Positions 31,708 through 32,957 of a stretch of 32,957 nt of DNA are shown one piece after another (position 1 is the stretch's first letter; every line of letters starts with the position of its first letter). The notes below the pieces were generated by a model. The model saw only the letters and a list, made by a program, of their open reading frames with translations. It did not search any database and had not been told where the DNA came from. Source of the stretch: a virus; the IMG/VR virus record IMGVR_UViG_3300024294_000034, positions 1 through 32,957 of that record; one strand, written 5' to 3'. A program made the translations under genes and the position numbers.

Positions 31708-31927
31708 AAATTATAAGCAAAATAGGTAGGATTCGGTTATACCTACAACCCCATAACACAGATACCATCTGAAATAAGGGAGCCAAGTTCCGCTTAGTAT
31801 TGCGATGTGACTCAGCGTATTTCTACTACCAAGCCTGGGTACCACCCCTAACTTGCCAAGTTCGACCCTCTGGTAAAGGCCTCTTCCTTGCACTATAAAC
31901 AAAAGCTAATTATTCTTTTGTTGCTAT
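31672..31927 (-). ncRNA. Candidate structured noncoding RNA (about 255 nt)
   Basis: A strong sigma70 promoter predicts a start near 31927 and a terminator ends the transcript at 31672, with no convincing ORF between. The segment is visibly richer in G and C than its neighbours. It folds into many short stems: a 5' hairpin of 8 bp (31898-31905 with 31915-31922), triloop hairpins at 31850-31862, 31837-31847 and 31759-31771, a TAGTA/TACTA stem (31795-31799 with 31824-31828), and GTAGG/CCTAC (31726-31730 with 31742-31746), whose loop can pair with the flank (31735-31738 with 31747-31750) as a possible pseudoknot. The word GCCAAGTTC occurs twice on the plus strand (31782, 31855). It does not match tmRNA, RNase P, 6S or a tRNA that I can recognise. 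A 63-codon TTG frame across it looks spurious. Confidence 0.75.
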
Positions 31928-31933
31928 GTACTT

Positions 31934-31962
31934 AATATACAACATATTTGTATAAAGGTCAA
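31934..31962 (-). promoter_or_regulatory. Sigma70 promoter of the ncRNA
   Basis: TTGACC (31957-31962) and TATATT (31934-31939) lie 17 bases apart on the minus strand. The -35 overlaps the stop codon of the 28-residue ORF. Confidence 0.85.
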
Positions 31963-32045
31963 CCTTTATTTAACAAGAAATTAATCTTTTTTATACGGTG
32001 CTGTTTGATTAGTTGTTTATAGCACCAATAAGTGAATATATCCAT
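31959..32045 (-). CDS. Possible 28-aa basic microprotein upstream of the ncRNA
   Basis: An ATG at 32045 with a good AAGGA site (spacing about 8) opens a 28-codon frame beginning MDIFTYWCYKQLIKQHRIKK and ending at the ncRNA -35 element. It has an aromatic N-terminal half and a basic C-terminal half, suggesting an amphipathic helix. A six-bp inverted repeat (GGTGCT/AGCACC) lies within it. No function is recognised. Short length limits confidence, but the ribosome site and neat fit before the promoter support it. Confidence 0.45.
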   Translation of the reverse strand: MDIFTYWCYKQLIKQHRIKKINFLLNKG

Positions 32046-32120
32046 CACACTTTCCTTTTAAAGGTTAGTGCGTTCCTTCGCTTAGTGCTACTTCCGTCCT
32101 ATAGTGGATGAACGTGAGTC
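32046..32120 (-). other. GGA-rich leader between the gp23 terminator and the microprotein
   Basis: On the minus strand this 75-base stretch contains four GGA words (AGGACGGAAG, AAGGAAC, AAGGAAA), with a fifth just inside the microprotein start, and two imperfect copies of a unit ending GCACTAA. There is no clear promoter of its own, so it would be reached by read-through or an unrecognised start. Confidence 0.45.
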
Positions 32121-32151
32121 AAAAAAATAGGCCCAATAAAGGGCCTATTTT
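32121..32151 (-). terminator. Terminator after the major capsid gene
   Basis: A 10-bp stem (32125-32134 with 32141-32150) with a six-base AT loop is followed by a T-run on the minus strand, 23 bases beyond the gp23 stop. Confidence 0.9.
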
Positions 32152-32173
32152 AGTATATTGTTATTTGCAAATA

Positions 32174-32957
32174 TTATGCAAATGCCAGGTTTGCACCTAC
32201 AACATCAATTTTCGCTAAGTAGTCAGCTGCGTTACCAAGTGATGAAGCCTGGTTGTTTAGCTCAACATAACCATAACGTGTCATGAATGACACTGTTGGT
32301 TCGAAAGTTGATGGATCTAGTACTGTGCCTGAAGACATTAATGGAATGTATGGGCAATAAAAAGCTGCCGCATCAATTTCACCGTCGCCTTTGTAGCCAA
32401 CTAGTACTGGAGCATCGTCTGCCGCGTACTGGTCAACAAAAACACGCATAGTATTATTTAAAGTACCAACAAATTTAGTGTTAGTTGGAGCTTCAAATGG
32501 TCCTTCAGTTGTTCTTGCGAATGCTGAAGTTGTAGCTGATTGTAGTACAGTTAACATAGTTGGTGAAATCACCACGTAGTTACCTGCGCCACGTCTTGTA
32601 CGTGCTGCAATTAGGTTAGCTGCTCTGTTGATTTGAACTGCCAATGCTGCGTGTGTGTCACCAACAAATGTTGTTGTGTGCTTCGCTGCAATTGCTGTTT
32701 GATCAAAAGTATCTGTAGCCGTACCTGCTAATGAACGTAATGAACCAATTACTTCTTGGTCAATCTCAGCAGTAATTTCTTGTGCAAGTGCTTGCATGAT
32801 TTCTGCTTCTACGTCTAGACCGTGCATTGAATTAGCATCTTGTGCCGCTTCAAAAGTCCAACGTGCTGATAATTTACGTGTTTTAGCTTCAACAGTTTGT
32901 TTCAATACTTGGATTGAAAGTTTACGACCTGCTTCTGCCTCTAGTGCTGAAGCTGAA
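32174..32957 (-). CDS. gp23: Major capsid protein gp23, C-terminal part (runs off the right edge)
   Basis: The frame continues to the window edge, so the apparent internal TTG start at 32905 is not the gene's beginning. The visible 260 residues carry T4-like major capsid hallmarks: LSARWTFEAAQDANSMHGLD, VEAEIMQALAQEITAEIDQEVI, NLIAARTRRGAGNYVVISP, MRVFVDQYAADDAPVLVGYKGDGEID (in part), YCPYIPLM, and TRYGYVELN near the end. gp23 forms the hexamers of the head after its N-terminal propeptide is cut. Full T4 gp23 is about 521 residues, so roughly half is here. A strong terminator follows. Confidence 0.95.
   Translation of the reverse strand, partial: SASALEAEAGRKLSIQVLKQTVEAKTRKLSARWTFEAAQDANSMHGLDVEAEIMQALAQEITAEIDQEVIGSLRSLAGTATDTFDQTAIAAKHTTTFVGDTHAALAVQINRAANLIAARTRRGAGNYVVISPTMLTVLQSATTSAFARTTEGPFEAPTNTKFVGTLNNTMRVFVDQYAADDAPVLVGYKGDGEIDAAAFYCPYIPLMSSGTVLDPSTFEPTVSFMTRYGYVELNNQASSLGNAADYLAKIDVVGANLAFA

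Noticed and set aside
31711-31902. A 63-codon minus-strand frame across the candidate ncRNA
   Set aside because: It starts with TTG, has no ribosome site, reads through several hairpins and its composition does not resemble neighbouring proteins. The promoter/terminator layout fits an RNA better.
31672-31927. The ncRNA as tmRNA, RNase P RNA, 6S RNA or a tRNA
   Set aside because: No tRNA-like acceptor with a T-loop, no RNase P conserved core, no long 6S-type closing stem with a central bubble could be found by eye.
32097-32120. A T7-promoter-like sequence (CACTATAGGA with GACTCAC nearby) on the minus strand
   Set aside because: The two parts are separated by an extra ten bases and T4-like phages do not encode a single-subunit RNA polymerase. 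Treated as chance.

Overview
The window is a piece of a T4-like (Straboviridae/Kyanoviridae-type) myovirus genome, very likely from a marine phage. The evidence is a full set of T4-type virion genes: gp1, a gp4-like start, gp13, gp14, gp15, gp18, gp19, a gp54-like protein and the C-terminal part of gp23. There are also large repetitive fibre proteins with S74 chaperone tails, very AT-rich DNA, and recurrent T4-type late promoters of the form GATAAATAC. The host cannot be read directly. The SbmA/BacA-type transporter and perfect sigma70 promoters fit a proteobacterial host, and a SAR11/alphaproteobacterial host is a guess.

Layout, left to right. Bases 1-4347 carry the tail tube and sheath genes on the minus strand: gp4-like start, gp54-like, gp19 and gp18. 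Bases 4441-7316 carry an AspH-type 2OG-Fe(II) oxygenase, an unidentified two-domain protein, and dNMP kinase gp1, whose consensus promoter predicts a leaderless mRNA. Bases 7334-10240 carry a small Cys-rich protein, the neck protein gp13, and an early operon (YodL-like, 56-aa and 431-aa proteins) with a perfect sigma70 promoter. Bases 10253-11331 hold a phage-borne SbmA/BacA-like transporter. Bases 11361-14286 are the only plus-strand block: late promoter, gp14, gp15 and a Nudix hydrolase. Bases 14288-16531 are a second early-type operon (140-aa protein and two glycosyltransferase-like proteins) whose promoter is embedded in the preceding gene's terminator hairpin. Bases 16553-31647 form a 15-kb adhesion region with seven fibre or structural genes and a SAM methyltransferase. 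Bases 31672-32151 hold a strong candidate structured noncoding RNA with its own sigma70 promoter and terminator, a 28-aa microprotein ORF and a GGA-rich leader. The window ends in gp23.

Two expression programmes are visible. Virion and fibre genes carry late motifs, often just after a terminator. Three protein operons and the ncRNA carry -35/-10 promoters with 17-bp spacers, suited to host RNA polymerase early in infection. The strongest candidates for undescribed biology are the ncRNA at 31672-31927, the SbmA-like transporter, the AspH plus two-domain-protein module, and the short Trp-containing repeats decorating sheath, neck and fibre proteins.
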